From Actinosynnema sp042752395 (GTDB lineage: Bacteria > Actinomycetota > Actinomycetes > Mycobacteriales > Pseudonocardiaceae), in assembly GCF_042752395.1 (NCBI RefSeq), contig NZ_JBHYXZ010000020.1, positions 1 through 64,000 of the forward strand: a DNA stretch of 64,000 nt, written 5' to 3'. The number at the start of each line of letters is the position of its first letter. The first letter of the stretch is position 1. Below are positions 1-8,023 of the stretch, piece by piece. A program made the position numbers and the translations under genes. The notes under the pieces were generated by a model. It did not search any database. It was not told the DNA's origin and saw only the letters and a list, made by a program, of their open reading frames with translations.

Positions 1-1362
1 GCGTCCTCCCCCTCCAGCCGCTGGAGGTACGGCGTCGCCCACCCGGCCCCCCCACAGCCCTCCACCACCGCCCCCTACCCCAGCGGGGCCAGCACCCGCG
101 ACCGCCGCCGCCGCCCCCGCCCCCCCCGCGGCGGCGCGGTCGAGGAGCAGCTTGCGCTCCCGCTCGTTGCGGGTGAGCCCGGCCGCCCGCTCGAACTCCT
201 CGCGCGCCTCGGCCGTGCGGCCGAGCCTGGCCAGCAGGTCGCCGCGCACGCTGGGCAGCAGGTGGTAGCCCTTCAGCGCGGGCTCGTCCAGCAGCTCGTC
301 CACCAGTTCCAGCCCGACCTCCGGGCCGAACGCCATCCCGATCGCTACCGCGTGGTTCAGCTCCACCACCGGTGACGGCGCGACCAGCGACAACGCCTCG
401 TAGAGCCCCGCGATGCGGGTCCAGTCGGTGTCCTCCGGCCGGCGTGCCCGCGCGTGGCACGCGGCGATCGCGGCCTGCAACGCGTACGGACCGCCCGCGC
501 CGCCCAGCGACTCCGCCTTGGCCAACGCGGTCAGGCCGCGCCGGATCAGCATCTGGTCCCAGCGCGCCCGGTTCTGCGCCAGCAGCAGCACGGGTTCGCC
601 GTCCGGGCCGACGCGGGCCTTCGACCGGGACGCCTGGATCTCCATCAGCGCGACCAGCCCGTGCACTTCGGGTTCGCGCGGCATCAGGCCGGCCAGCACC
701 CGGCCCAGCCGCAACGCGTCCTCGCACAGCGCGGGCCGCATCCAGTCGTCGCCCGCGGTGGCCGAGTAGCCCTCGTTGAAGACCAGGTAGATCACGCCGA
801 GCACGGACGCCAGCCGGGCGGGTCGCTCGTCCTCGGCCGGCACCTCGAACGCGACGCCCGCCTTGGCCAGCGCCTTCTTCGCCCGCACGATCCGCTGCGC
901 CACGGTGGCCTCGGGCACCAGGAACGCGCGGGCGATCTCGTCGGTGGTCAGGCCGCCGAGCAGGCGCAGGGTCAGCGCCACCTGCGCCTCGGTGGACAGC
1001 ACCGGGTGGCACGCGGTGAACACCAGGCGCAGCAGGTCGTCGTCGATCTCGCCGACCCCGGTCGAGGCGTCGGGCGCGTGGTCGTGCTCGGTGTCGCGCC
1101 CGATCTGCTCCAGCTTGCGCTGGTAGTTCTGCCTCCGGCGGATCTGGTCGACGGCCCGGTTCTTCGCGGTGGTCATCAGCCACGCGCCGGGGTTGCGCGG
1201 CACGCCCTGCTCCGGCCACTGCTCCAAGGCGCTGACCAGGGCGTCCTGCGCCAGTTCCTCGGCGAGGCCGACGTCGCGCACCATCCGCGCCAGCCCGGCG
1301 ATGAGACGGGCGGACTCGATCCGCCACACCGCTTCGACCGCGCGACGCGCATCGGTAGCCAT
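1..1362 (-). CDS. ECF sigma factor, ECF42-like, with C-terminal TPR-type region (3' end unreliable)
   Basis: RNA polymerase sigma factor. The N-terminal third carries sigma region 2 (DVGLAEELAQDALVSALEQW, then NPGAWLMTTAKNRAVDQIRR), followed by region 4 (LTLRLLGGLTTDEIARAFLV). About 200 residues of helical, TPR-like extension follow (NEGYSA, LNHAVAIGMA), the hallmark of the ECF42 group. That group is normally encoded beside a DGPF/YCII protein, exactly as here (64 bp apart, same strand). The ATG at 1362 opens the frame. The coding frame stays sound down to about position 150 (ERKLLLDR). Below about 130 it turns into alanine/glycine/proline-rich sequence with C and G runs, where the family normally stops, so I read that part as bad contig-end sequence. 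No anti-sigma gene is adjacent, as expected for ECF42. Confidence 0.85.
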   Translation of the reverse strand, partial: MATDARRAVEAVWRIESARLIAGLARMVRDVGLAEELAQDALVSALEQWPEQGVPRNPGAWLMTTAKNRAVDQIRRRQNYQRKLEQIGRDTEHDHAPDASTGVGEIDDDLLRLVFTACHPVLSTEAQVALTLRLLGGLTTDEIARAFLVPEATVAQRIVRAKKALAKAGVAFEVPAEDERPARLASVLGVIYLVFNEGYSATAGDDWMRPALCEDALRLGRVLAGLMPREPEVHGLVALMEIQASRSKARVGPDGEPVLLLAQNRARWDQMLIRRGLTALAKAESLGGAGGPYALQAAIAACHARARRPEDTDWTRIAGLYEALSLVAPSPVVELNHAVAIGMAFGPEVGLELVDELLDEPALKGYHLLPSVRGDLLARLGRTAEAREEFERAAGLTRNERERKLLLDRAAAGGAGAAAAVAGAGPAGVGGGGGGLWGGRVGDAVPPAAGGGGR

Positions 1363-1426
1363 CACGACCGGGGATCAGATCAGCTACCGACGCGCGTCGG
1401 CAAGCGGGTGCGGCGCGCCGCCCGGA

Positions 1427-1855
1427 TCAGCCCTGCGCGAGGGCGTCCTGCTGGGCGCGCAGCTCGCGCTCCCGGTCCTTCAGCTCCTCGGAGGCGTTGA
1501 CGAAGTCGTCCTCGGTGAAGACCTGGCGGATCTCGATCTGGGACTCCTCGCCGGTGGGGTTCGGCACCCGCTTGACCCACTCCACGGCCTCTTCCAGGGA
1601 CTTGACCTCCAGCAGCCAGAACCCGGCGATCAGCTCCTTGGTCTCCGCGAAGGGACCGTCGACCACGGTGCGCTTGTCACCGGAGAAGTAGACCCGCGCG
1701 CCCTTGCTGCTCGGGTGCAGGCCCTCGCCCGCCAGCAGCACGCCCGCCTTGACCAGCTCCTCGTTGAACGCGGCCATCTCGTTGAGCATCTCCGCGCTCG
1801 GCTGGGCCCCGGCCTCGGTCTCCTCGGTCGCCTTCACGATCACCATGAAACGCAT
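1427..1855 (-). CDS. YCII-related DGPF domain protein
   Basis: 142-residue single-domain protein of the YCII/DGPF family, starting MRFMVIVKAT and containing the name-giving DGPF motif at about residues 66-69 (VVDGPFAETKELIAGFWLLE). The family has a ferredoxin-like fold; its biochemical role is unknown. Members are consistently encoded with ECF42 sigma factors and are thought to act with them. The sigma gene begins 64 bp downstream on the same strand, so the two probably form one transcript. The last 15 residues are a charged helix (DRERELRAQQ). A longer reading frame extends upstream but has no homology, and the MRFMVIV start is the family start. Confidence 0.9.
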   Translation of the reverse strand: MRFMVIVKATEETEAGAQPSAEMLNEMAAFNEELVKAGVLLAGEGLHPSSKGARVYFSGDKRTVVDGPFAETKELIAGFWLLEVKSLEEAVEWVKRVPNPTGEESQIEIRQVFTEDDFVNASEELKDRERELRAQQDALAQG

Positions 1856-1986
1856 TGTGGTTCTCCCTGTCGGTTCGTCGGCCGGTCCATCCTGGCCCGT
1901 ACTGACGCGACGAACGGGGGCCGCCCCGGATCGACACGGGCCCGGAACTTTTTCAAGATTTTTTCGCGAGCCCGTGACCAGCGCGT

Positions 1987-2826
1987 TCACGTGATCGGCG
2001 AGCCGCCGGTCACGCCGATGACCTCGCCGGTGATGTAGCTCGACTCGGCGGAGGCGAGGAAGACGTACAGCGGGGCCAGCTCGGCGGGCTGCCCGGCGCG
2101 GCCCATGGGGGACTGCTCGCCGAAGCTCTCCACCTTCTCCGCCGGCATGGTCGCCGGGATGAGCGGCGTCCACACCGGACCGGGCGCGACCGAGTTCACC
2201 CGTATCTTCCGGTCGACCAGGTTCTGCGCGAGGCCCTTGGTGAAGTTGACGATCGCCGCCTTGGTGGTGGCGTAGTCGAGGAGCTGGAAGGAGGGCTGGA
2301 AGCCCTGGATGGACGACGTGGTGATGATGGAGGAGCCCTCCGGCATGTGCGGCACGGCCGCCTTGCACAGCCAGAACATCGCGTAGACGTTGGTCTTCAT
2401 GACGCGGTCGAACTGCTCGGTGGTGATGTCGAGCAGGCCGCCGTCCTGCGACATCTGGTAGGCGGCGTTGCTCACCAGCACGTCGATGCGGCCGAACTCC
2501 TCGACCGCGCGCGACACGACGGAGGTGCACTGCGACTCCTCGACCAGGTCGACGGCGAGGGTGACGGCCTTGCGGCCGGCGTCCTCCACCAGTCGCGCGG
2601 TGTCGCGGGCGTCCTTCTCCTCGGCCGGCAGGTACGTGATGAGCACGTCGGCGCCCTCGCGGGCGAACGCCAGCGCGACGGCGCGGCCGATGCCGGAGTC
2701 GCCGCCGGTGATCACGGCCTTCTTGTCGGTCAGCCGGCCCGTGCCGCGGTAGGTCGCTTCGCCGTGGTCGGGGGTGGGGCGGACGTCGTCGGTCAGCCCG
2801 GGGTGTTCGATGGGGGTCTCGGCCAT
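1987..2826 (-). CDS. SDR family oxidoreductase (YhdG/glucose-dehydrogenase-like)
   Basis: 279-residue short-chain dehydrogenase. The Rossmann cofactor motif is GGDSGIGRA near residue 42. The NAA(Y) strand motif is present, and the catalytic Y-x-x-x-K reads YATTK. The tail ends VTGGSPIT, like the usual VTGG near the C-terminus. The N-terminal extension (MAETPIEHPGLTDDVRPTPD) is typical of the subgroup often annotated as general-stress or glucose-1-dehydrogenase-like SDRs. The substrate is unknown. The start is the ATG at 2826; the longer open frame upstream runs through a terminator hairpin and is not coding. Confidence 0.9.
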   Translation of the reverse strand: MAETPIEHPGLTDDVRPTPDHGEATYRGTGRLTDKKAVITGGDSGIGRAVALAFAREGADVLITYLPAEEKDARDTARLVEDAGRKAVTLAVDLVEESQCTSVVSRAVEEFGRIDVLVSNAAYQMSQDGGLLDITTEQFDRVMKTNVYAMFWLCKAAVPHMPEGSSIITTSSIQGFQPSFQLLDYATTKAAIVNFTKGLAQNLVDRKIRVNSVAPGPVWTPLIPATMPAEKVESFGEQSPMGRAGQPAELAPLYVFLASAESSYITGEVIGVTGGSPIT

Positions 2827-2866
2827 GCCCGCAGGGTGCCCACGGGGGTGCGGCCTGAACACGTGA

Positions 2867-2900
2867 AAGGGCGCACCCCCGGGTGACGGGGTGCGCCCTT
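2867..2900 (-). terminator. Rho-independent-type hairpin after doxX-like gene
   Basis: Perfect 13-bp inverted repeat (AAGGGCGCACCCC at 2867-2879, its complement at 2888-2900) with an 8-nt loop. It lies just past the DoxX stop and before the SDR start, both on the minus strand, so it should end the DoxX transcript. The T tract is very short. Confidence 0.75.
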
Positions 2901-2917
2901 CGGCGTCGACGGTCCGG

Positions 2918-3358
2918 TCAGCGGCGCAGGGCGCGCCGGAGCGTGAAGGCCCCCGGGCCGAGCGCGGCGAGCAGCAGGAACGCCCAGCTGTAGACCGCGG
3001 CCGGCTCACCCATGTTGTGCAGCGGCAGCAGGGCCTCCGGCTGGTGGACGGTGAAGTAGGCGTAGGCCATCACGCCCGACAGCACGAACGCGGCCGGGCG
3101 GGCGGCCAGGCCCACGAGCACCAGGACCGCGCCGACCAGTTCGATCACGCTGCCGTACCAGCCCGGCCAGGAGCCGAACGGCACGGCGGCGCCCTGGCCG
3201 TCGATGCCGCCGAGGAACCCGAGGCCCTGCAGGCCGTGGCAGCCGAACAGGAACGACACGACGACGCGGAAGGCGGCGAGCACCAGGTCGTTGCGCCGGG
3301 AGGCGGAGGAGGTGGCGGGGTGGGCGGCGGCGCGGCGGGTGTCGGTCGTGGTGGTCAT
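2918..3358 (-). CDS. DoxX family membrane protein
   Basis: 146-residue integral membrane protein of the DoxX/DoxD superfamily. Four hydrophobic segments are visible: LVLAAFRVVVSFLFGCHG, SVIELVGAVLVLVGL, PAAFVLSGVMAYAYF and PAAVYSWAFLLLAALG. An HxP-rich loop (VHQPEALLPLHN) lies between the last two. In mycobacteria a DoxX protein works with a superoxide dismutase in oxidant defence; no such partner is nearby. Its own terminator follows, so it is probably monocistronic. Function is assigned at family level only. Confidence 0.88.
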   Translation of the reverse strand: MTTTTDTRRAAAHPATSSASRRNDLVLAAFRVVVSFLFGCHGLQGLGFLGGIDGQGAAVPFGSWPGWYGSVIELVGAVLVLVGLAARPAAFVLSGVMAYAYFTVHQPEALLPLHNMGEPAAVYSWAFLLLAALGPGAFTLRRALRR

Positions 3359-3382
3359 CTCGGGCTCCCCTTCTCGGTGGTC

Positions 3383-4135
3383 TCACCCTGGCGTCGAACG
3401 GGACCCCTCCCGGATCGACACGTCCGCCGAACTTCTTCCGGACAACCCGACCCGGAGGGTGAACCGGCCGGTGGGAGGGGGCAGGCGCTGGCCGCGGCGG
3501 AAGAACCGGACGCGTCGCGGGTCGGTCGCCTCGGCCCGCATCGCGGCCAGGTCGGCCTCGGTGGGCGGGCGCGCGACCGACGGGCCGGGCCGGTGGTCGA
3601 GCGGCGGCGCGGGCGGGGGGTGCTCGTCGGGCAGGGGAGGGCGGTCGAGCCGGCAGGCGACCAGGCCGGGGGTGTCGGGGAGGTCCAGCGGGAACACCGG
3701 CCCCGGCCACACGTAGTCGAGGTCGTCCGGGACGTCGGGGAACAGGGGCCGGTAGTGCTCCGGGTCCTTGCGCAGCAGCGCCGACCGGTGGCTGCGGTGC
3801 AGGTCCTCGTCCCCGAGCCACGGCGGCAGCAGGCCCTCGGCCAGGCACCACGACCAGGTCGGCTCCGCGCCGCCGGTGAAGTCCAGCAGCACGGCCCGCA
3901 CCCCGTCGCGGTGGCCGCGCCGCCGCCACTCGTCGCACACCGCCACGCCGTACGCGACCAGGGCGGGGGTGAAGCCGCGCCACATCAGCACCACGGGGTG
4001 CCGCTTCCACCCGTACTCGGGCCAGACCAGGGCCCGCAGCACCTGCAACACCTCCACGCGCTGCTTGCCCAGCCGCCGCGAGTCGAGCGCGGCGGCGCTG
4101 CGGCCGAACGTCGCGTACGGCAGGAACGTCTGCAC
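3383..4135 (-). CDS. MSMEG_6728 family protein (pyrimidine-dimer-glycosylase-like)
   Basis: 250-residue protein. The N-terminal half strongly resembles the conserved actinobacterial MSMEG_6728 family (MQTFLPYATFGRSAAALDSR, then RLGKQRVEVLQVLRAL, WPEYGWKRHPVVLMWRG, LHRSHRSALLRKDPEHYRP). This family is distantly related to T4 endonuclease V-type pyrimidine dimer DNA glycosylases, so a role in DNA repair is possible but unproven. The C-terminal 90 residues are proline- and arginine-rich and look poorly conserved. The ATG at 4135 gives the family start. Nothing nearby suggests a partner. The family call rests on recalled motifs. Confidence 0.75.
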   Translation of the reverse strand: MQTFLPYATFGRSAAALDSRRLGKQRVEVLQVLRALVWPEYGWKRHPVVLMWRGFTPALVAYGVAVCDEWRRRGHRDGVRAVLLDFTGGAEPTWSWCLAEGLLPPWLGDEDLHRSHRSALLRKDPEHYRPLFPDVPDDLDYVWPGPVFPLDLPDTPGLVACRLDRPPLPDEHPPPAPPLDHRPGPSVARPPTEADLAAMRAEATDPRRVRFFRRGQRLPPPTGRFTLRVGLSGRSSADVSIREGSRSTPG

Positions 4136-4233
4136 ACCCGCCGGCTACCCCGGGGGCGGCCGGTCAAGCGCCGCGTCCCCGGATCGGTCCTCGACCGGGC
4201 GGCAACAGACCGGTGGGCTGTTAGCCTGCGGCG

Positions 4234-4881
4234 GTGGAGTTCCAGCGCGCCCGGCGGCCCGAGCAGGTGGCGCAGCGGCGGCGCACGATCCTCGAGACGG
4301 CGTGCGCGATGCTGCGGGAGCGGCCCGTCGCCGACATCAGCCTGCGCGAGCTGAGCGACCGGGTCGGGCTCGCCAAGTCGAACGTGCTGCGCTACTTCGA
4401 CAGCCGGGAGGCGATCTTCCTGGAGGTGCTGGACCGGGAGTGGGCGGCCTGGCTGGACGAGGTGGAGGAGGCGGTCGCGCCGGCCGACGACGCGGTCGGG
4501 GTGGCCACGGCGGTCGCCACCGCGCTGCTGGGCCGCCCGCTGCTGTGCGAGCTGGTCAGCGGGATGGCCGGGGTGCTGGAGCGCAACATCTCCGTCGACT
4601 TCGCCCGCGTGGTCAAGCGGAACGCGCACGAGCGCACGGCCCGGCTGGCGGGGATCGTGCGGTCCCGGTTGCCGGTGCTGGACGACGCGGCGGCGCGGCA
4701 CTTCGCCGGCGCGGTGCTGGTGATGACGGCCGGCCTGTGGCCGCACGCCCGCCCGACGGCCGCGGTCGCCCAGGCCGTGCGGGAGCTGGGCGGTCCGCCC
4801 GCCGGGGAGCGGGTCCGCGACGGGCTCACCGAGGGCTTGGTGAACCAGTTGGTCGGGCTGGTCGCGCGGGCCACCGCCTAG
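4234..4881 (+). CDS. TetR/AcrR family transcriptional regulator
   Basis: 215-residue TetR-type repressor. An N-terminal helix-turn-helix is clear (RRRTILETACAMLRE, then ISLRELSDRVGLAKSNVLRYFDSREAIF), followed by a ligand-binding domain of about 150 residues. The start is a GTG (VEFQRARRPEQVAQ). It is followed 11 bp later by a ThuA-like gene on the same strand, which may be in the same transcript. No operator palindrome stood out in the 98 bp upstream. Its ligand cannot be read from the sequence. Confidence 0.9.
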   Translation: MEFQRARRPEQVAQRRRTILETACAMLRERPVADISLRELSDRVGLAKSNVLRYFDSREAIFLEVLDREWAAWLDEVEEAVAPADDAVGVATAVATALLGRPLLCELVSGMAGVLERNISVDFARVVKRNAHERTARLAGIVRSRLPVLDDAAARHFAGAVLVMTAGLWPHARPTAAVAQAVRELGGPPAGERVRDGLTEGLVNQLVGLVARATA

Positions 4882-4892
4882 GGTGGCGTGCC

Positions 4893-5525
4893 GTGAAGGC
4901 ACTCGTGGTTCGCGGTGGCTGGGCCGGGCACTCGCCGGTCGGGGCCACCGACCGGTTCCTGCCGTTCCTGCGGTCCTCCGGGTTCGAGGTGGACGTGTCG
5001 GACTCGCTCGACGCCTACGACGAGGACCTGGGCCGGTACGACCTGGTCGTGCAGTGCTGGAGCGACGGCGTGCTGACCGACGACCGGTTCGCGTGCCTGG
5101 AGGCGGCGGTGCTGGGCGGGACGGGTCTGGCCGGGTGGCACGGCGGGCTGGTCGACGCGTTCCGCCACTCGCGCGGCTACCTGCGGTTGGTCGGCGGGCA
5201 GTTCGTGGCGCACCCCGGCGACTTCGTGGAGCACCGGGTGGAGATCACCTCCACGCACCCCGTGGTGGAGGGCCTGTCGGGGTTCTCGCTGCGGACCGAG
5301 CAGTACTGGGTGCTGACCGACGGCCTCAACGACGTGCACGCGACCACGACGTTCGCCGCCGCCGAGCCGTGGCACGCCCCGCTGACCGTGCCGGCCGTGT
5401 GGACGCGCCGCTGGGGCGCGGGCCGGGTGTTCGCCTGCACGGTGGGCCACCACCCGGCGGACCTGGACCTGCCGCCCGTGCGCACCATGGTCGAACGCGG
5501 CCTGCTCTGGGCCGCCCGCCGCTGA
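4893..5525 (+). CDS. ThuA-like (trehalose-utilisation/GATase-like) domain protein
   Basis: 210-residue protein of the ThuA-like family, a class I glutamine-amidotransferase-like fold. It starts at a GTG (VKALVVRGGWAGHSP). Family features are the N-terminal strand and glycine turn, D(LV)VVQCWSDG, and the central GLAGWHGGLVDAFRHS segment followed by LVGGQFVAHPG. The C-terminal TVGHHPADL motif is also present. ThuA proteins are linked to sugar (trehalose or disaccharide) catabolism, but the exact reaction is not established for most members. It lies 11 bp after the TetR gene and is probably co-transcribed with it. Confidence 0.85.
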   Translation: MKALVVRGGWAGHSPVGATDRFLPFLRSSGFEVDVSDSLDAYDEDLGRYDLVVQCWSDGVLTDDRFACLEAAVLGGTGLAGWHGGLVDAFRHSRGYLRLVGGQFVAHPGDFVEHRVEITSTHPVVEGLSGFSLRTEQYWVLTDGLNDVHATTTFAAAEPWHAPLTVPAVWTRRWGAGRVFACTVGHHPADLDLPPVRTMVERGLLWAARR

Positions 5526-5526
5526 C

Positions 5527-5614
5527 CCGCGTGTCGAACGCCGAGGACCTGCGTGTCGAACGCTCAGGACCTGCGTGTCGAACGCTCAGGACCCCTGAAC
5601 CGAACGCTCAGGAC
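5527..5614. repeat. Four tandem copies of a 22-bp intergenic repeat
   Basis: Four consecutive 22-bp units (5527-5548, 5549-5570, 5571-5592, 5593-5614) share the core GTGTCGAACGCTCAGGAC. Copies 2 and 3 are identical; copy 1 has one indel-like change and copy 4 differs in its first half. The array begins right after the ThuA stop and runs across the stop codon of the convergent TetR gene. A related element (core CCTGAG..TTC(A/G)ACAC) occurs at 31165-31225. Confidence 0.85.
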
Positions 5615-6390
5615 CGCCCGGACCGCTCCTCGACCAGCGCCGCCACGCCCTGGAGCAGCCGGTCGAGCCCGAACGCGTAGGCGTGCTCCGGGTTGTGCGC
5701 GGACTGGTGCGCCTGCCCGGCCGCCTGGCCGACCCGGGCCGCGATCGGGAACCGGGTCGGGTCGAACACCTCGGCCAGCACGGGCGCGACCGCGCGCCAC
5801 CACTGGTCGTCGGTCATCCCCGTGCGGCGCACCGCCAGGTCGGCCTCGATCCGGCGGCGGGCGACGCCCTCGACGTGCGTCTGCACGAGCGTGATCACCG
5901 AGTCCATCTCGACGTCGGTGAGCCCGATGCCCTCCAGCACGCTCAGCTCGCGCTCGTACTTGGCGATCGTGTGCGGCCCCAGCGGCGGACGCCCGGTGAA
6001 CACCTGGAGCACCCACGGGTGGCGCACGCACAGGTCCCAGTTCACCCGCGCGACCCGCCGCAGGCCCTCCTCCCACCCCTCGTCGCCGGGCTCGCCGAGC
6101 TGCTCGACGGCCTCGCCGTAGACGTGGTCGAGCATGGCCTCCACCAGGTCGTCCCGGGACGCGACGTAGGTGTAGAGCGACATCGTGCCCACGCCGAGCG
6201 CCTCGGCGACCCGGCGCATGGACAGGGTGGTGAGCGTCTGGTCGCGGTCGGCGATCGCGATCGCGGCGGCGACCACCTGCGCGGTGGTCAGCGTGTGCCG
6301 GGGCCCGCGGCGCGGCGGCCGCCGGGTGCCCCACAGCGTGGCGATCGTGCGTGCCGGGTCCGCGCTGCCACCGCTCTCGGTCTCGCCCAT
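5608..6390 (-). CDS. TetR family regulator with TetR C-terminal (tetracycline-type) domain
   Basis: 260-residue repressor. The helix-turn-helix is at about residues 38-85 (LTTAQVVAAAIAIAD, then LSMRRVAEALGVGTMSLYTYVASRDDL), followed by a long all-alpha ligand domain of the TetR_C type. It is divergent from the DrrA/DrrB-like genes at 6452-8016, with only 61 bp between starts. That spacer holds a perfect long palindrome (6441-6469) that is the likely operator. It probably represses the exporter until a drug-like ligand binds. The stop codon lies within the 22-bp repeat array. Confidence 0.9.
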   Translation of the reverse strand: MGETESGGSADPARTIATLWGTRRPPRRGPRHTLTTAQVVAAAIAIADRDQTLTTLSMRRVAEALGVGTMSLYTYVASRDDLVEAMLDHVYGEAVEQLGEPGDEGWEEGLRRVARVNWDLCVRHPWVLQVFTGRPPLGPHTIAKYERELSVLEGIGLTDVEMDSVITLVQTHVEGVARRRIEADLAVRRTGMTDDQWWRAVAPVLAEVFDPTRFPIAARVGQAAGQAHQSAHNPEHAYAFGLDRLLQGVAALVEERSGRS

Positions 6391-6440
6391 GCGCCCATCA
6401 TAGGCCGGTTACTCAGTACGTCGTACGAAGTTCTCTGGTA

Positions 6441-6469
6441 CGCTTCTCCGTATGGCATACGGAGAAGCG
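6441..6469. promoter_or_regulatory. Operator palindrome for the divergent TetR
   Basis: Perfect inverted repeat with 14-bp arms (CGCTTCTCCGTATG / CATACGGAGAAGCG) and a single central base. It covers the ATG at 6452 of the ABC gene and also contains a GGAG Shine-Dalgarno sequence placed 5 nt before an in-frame GTG at 6470. A TetR dimer bound here would block both transcription and access to the start region. Confidence 0.8.
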
Positions 6470-7237
6470 GTGGCGATCGAGGCCGCCGACGTGCGCAAGA
6501 CCTACCGCGGGAAGGCGGCCCTGGACGGGTTCGACCTGACCGTGGCGGCGGGCACGGTGTGCGCGCTGCTCGGGCCGAACGGCGCGGGCAAGACCACGGC
6601 GGTGCGGGTGCTGACGACGCTGCTGCGCCCGGACTCCGGCCGGGTCCGGGTGGCCGGCTGCGACGCGCTCGCCGACCCGCGGTCGGTGCGCCACCGGATC
6701 GGCCTGGTCGGCCAGGACGCCTCGGTGGACGAGGTCCTCACCGGGCGGCAGAACCTCGTCCTGTTCGGCAGGCTCTCCCACCTGACCACCGCCGCGGCCC
6801 GGCGGCGCGCGGACGAGCTGGTCGAGCGGTTCGACCTCGCCGAGGTGGCCGACCGGTCGGTCGCGGGCTACTCCGGCGGCACGCGCCGCAGGCTCGATCT
6901 CGCCACGAGCCTCGTCCTCGCGCCGCCGGTGCTGTTCCTCGACGAGCCGACCACCGGGCTGGACCCGCGGGCCCGCCTCGACGTCTGGGCCTCGATCGAA
7001 TCCCTGGTCGACGCCGGCACGACGGTCCTGCTCACGACGCAGCACCTGGAGGAGGCCGACCGGCTGGCGGACCGGATCGCGATCCTCGACGGCGGTCGCG
7101 TCGTCGCCGAGGGCACGCCGGACGAGCTGAAGGCGCGGGTGGGCCCGGACCGGGTCGAGACGGTCGTCCGCAAACCCACCCTGGATGAGGTCTTCCTCCA
7201 CCTCACCGGCCACCGACCCGCGGCGCGGACGTCGTGA
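6452..7237 (+). CDS. DrrA-like ABC transporter ATP-binding protein
   Basis: ATPase subunit of a daunorubicin-resistance-type exporter. It has Walker A GPNGAGKTT, Q-loop VGQDASVDEVLTG, signature YSGGTRRRLDLA, Walker B VLFLDEPTTGLDPRAR and the H-switch TTQHLEEAD. At 261 residues it is shorter than typical DrrA proteins (about 300-330): the usual C-terminal domain of about 50 residues is missing, and the helical tail (PTLDEVFLHLTGH) follows directly. Two starts are possible. The ATG at 6452 lies inside the operator; the GTG at 6470 has a better-placed GGAG and may be the real one. It overlaps the permease gene by 4 bp. Confidence 0.92.
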   Translation: MAYGEAVAIEAADVRKTYRGKAALDGFDLTVAAGTVCALLGPNGAGKTTAVRVLTTLLRPDSGRVRVAGCDALADPRSVRHRIGLVGQDASVDEVLTGRQNLVLFGRLSHLTTAAARRRADELVERFDLAEVADRSVAGYSGGTRRRLDLATSLVLAPPVLFLDEPTTGLDPRARLDVWASIESLVDAGTTVLLTTQHLEEADRLADRIAILDGGRVVAEGTPDELKARVGPDRVETVVRKPTLDEVFLHLTGHRPAARTS

Positions 7238-8016
7238 CCGCCCACACCCTCCGGGACGCTGCCACCCTCACCGGGCGCATCCTGCGGCACTGGCGCCGCC
7301 GCCCCGGGTCGATCGCGCTCGGGCTGCTGTTCCCCGTCCTGATGGTGCTGGTGTTCGGCTACCTCTTCGGCGGCGCGATGGCCGTGCCGGACGGGCGGTA
7401 CCTGGACTTCCTCGTCCCCGGCATGCTGGTGATGTCGGCGCTGTTCGGGTTCGAGTCCCTGGTCGTGGCCGTCACCGCGGACAACGCCAAGGGCGTCACC
7501 GAACGCGTCCGCGCCATGCCCGTGACCACGGCGGCGGTGCTGGCGGGCCGCGTCACGGCGGACCTGCTCAACGCCGCGGTCGGCATCGCGGTCATGGTCG
7601 TGACCGGGCTGCTCGTCGGGTGGACGGCGCCGGGCGGCGTCCCGGCGGCGGTGGCGGCGATCGGCCTGGTGGTGTGGCTGAGGTTCGCGTTCGCCTGGGT
7701 CGGCGTCTACCTGGGGCTGCTGCTGGGCGCCCCGGAGTCGGCCGTCGCGGTGCAGGTGCTGGTGTGGCCGGCCGGGTTCCTGTCCAGCGCGTTCGTCTCG
7801 CCCGCCACGATGCCGGACTGGCTCGGCGCGGTCGCCGCCGGCAACCCGCTGTCGGCCACCGCCACGGCGGTCCGGGAGCTGTTCGGCAACCCCGGCTGGC
7901 ACGACGGCGACTGGGCGAGCGGGCACGCGGTGGCGCTCGCGCTGCTGTGGCCGGCCGTGCTCACGGCGGTGTTCCTGCCGCTGGCCGCGCGGCGCTACCG
8001 GGCGCTGGGCCGCTGA
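7234..8016 (+). CDS. DrrB-like ABC-2 type transporter permease
   Basis: 260-residue membrane subunit with about six hydrophobic segments (SIALGLLFPVLMVLVFGYLF, YLDFLVPGMLVMSALFGFES, LNAAVGIAVMVVTGLLVGW and others). It carries the ABC-2 family sequence VFGYLFGGAM. The start GTG overlaps the ATPase stop (GTGA), so the two are translationally coupled. It forms the exporter with the preceding ATPase, probably controlled by the TetR at 5608-6390. The exported compound is unknown; this class handles hydrophobic drugs or secondary metabolites. It converges with the ROK gene, with 7 bp between the two stops. Confidence 0.9.
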   Translation: MTAHTLRDAATLTGRILRHWRRRPGSIALGLLFPVLMVLVFGYLFGGAMAVPDGRYLDFLVPGMLVMSALFGFESLVVAVTADNAKGVTERVRAMPVTTAAVLAGRVTADLLNAAVGIAVMVVTGLLVGWTAPGGVPAAVAAIGLVVWLRFAFAWVGVYLGLLLGAPESAVAVQVLVWPAGFLSSAFVSPATMPDWLGAVAAGNPLSATATAVRELFGNPGWHDGDWASGHAVALALLWPAVLTAVFLPLAARRYRALGR

Positions 8017-8023
8017 GCGGGCG

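Noticed and set aside
454..1500. Long plus-strand frames over 372-2038
   Set aside because: They mirror the minus-strand sigma-factor, YCII and SDR genes, are Arg/Ala/Pro/Gln/His-rich, and match no family.
3006..4010. 334-residue minus-strand frame
   Set aside because: Arg/Pro/Ala-rich shadow of the DoxX and MSMEG_6728-like genes in another frame.
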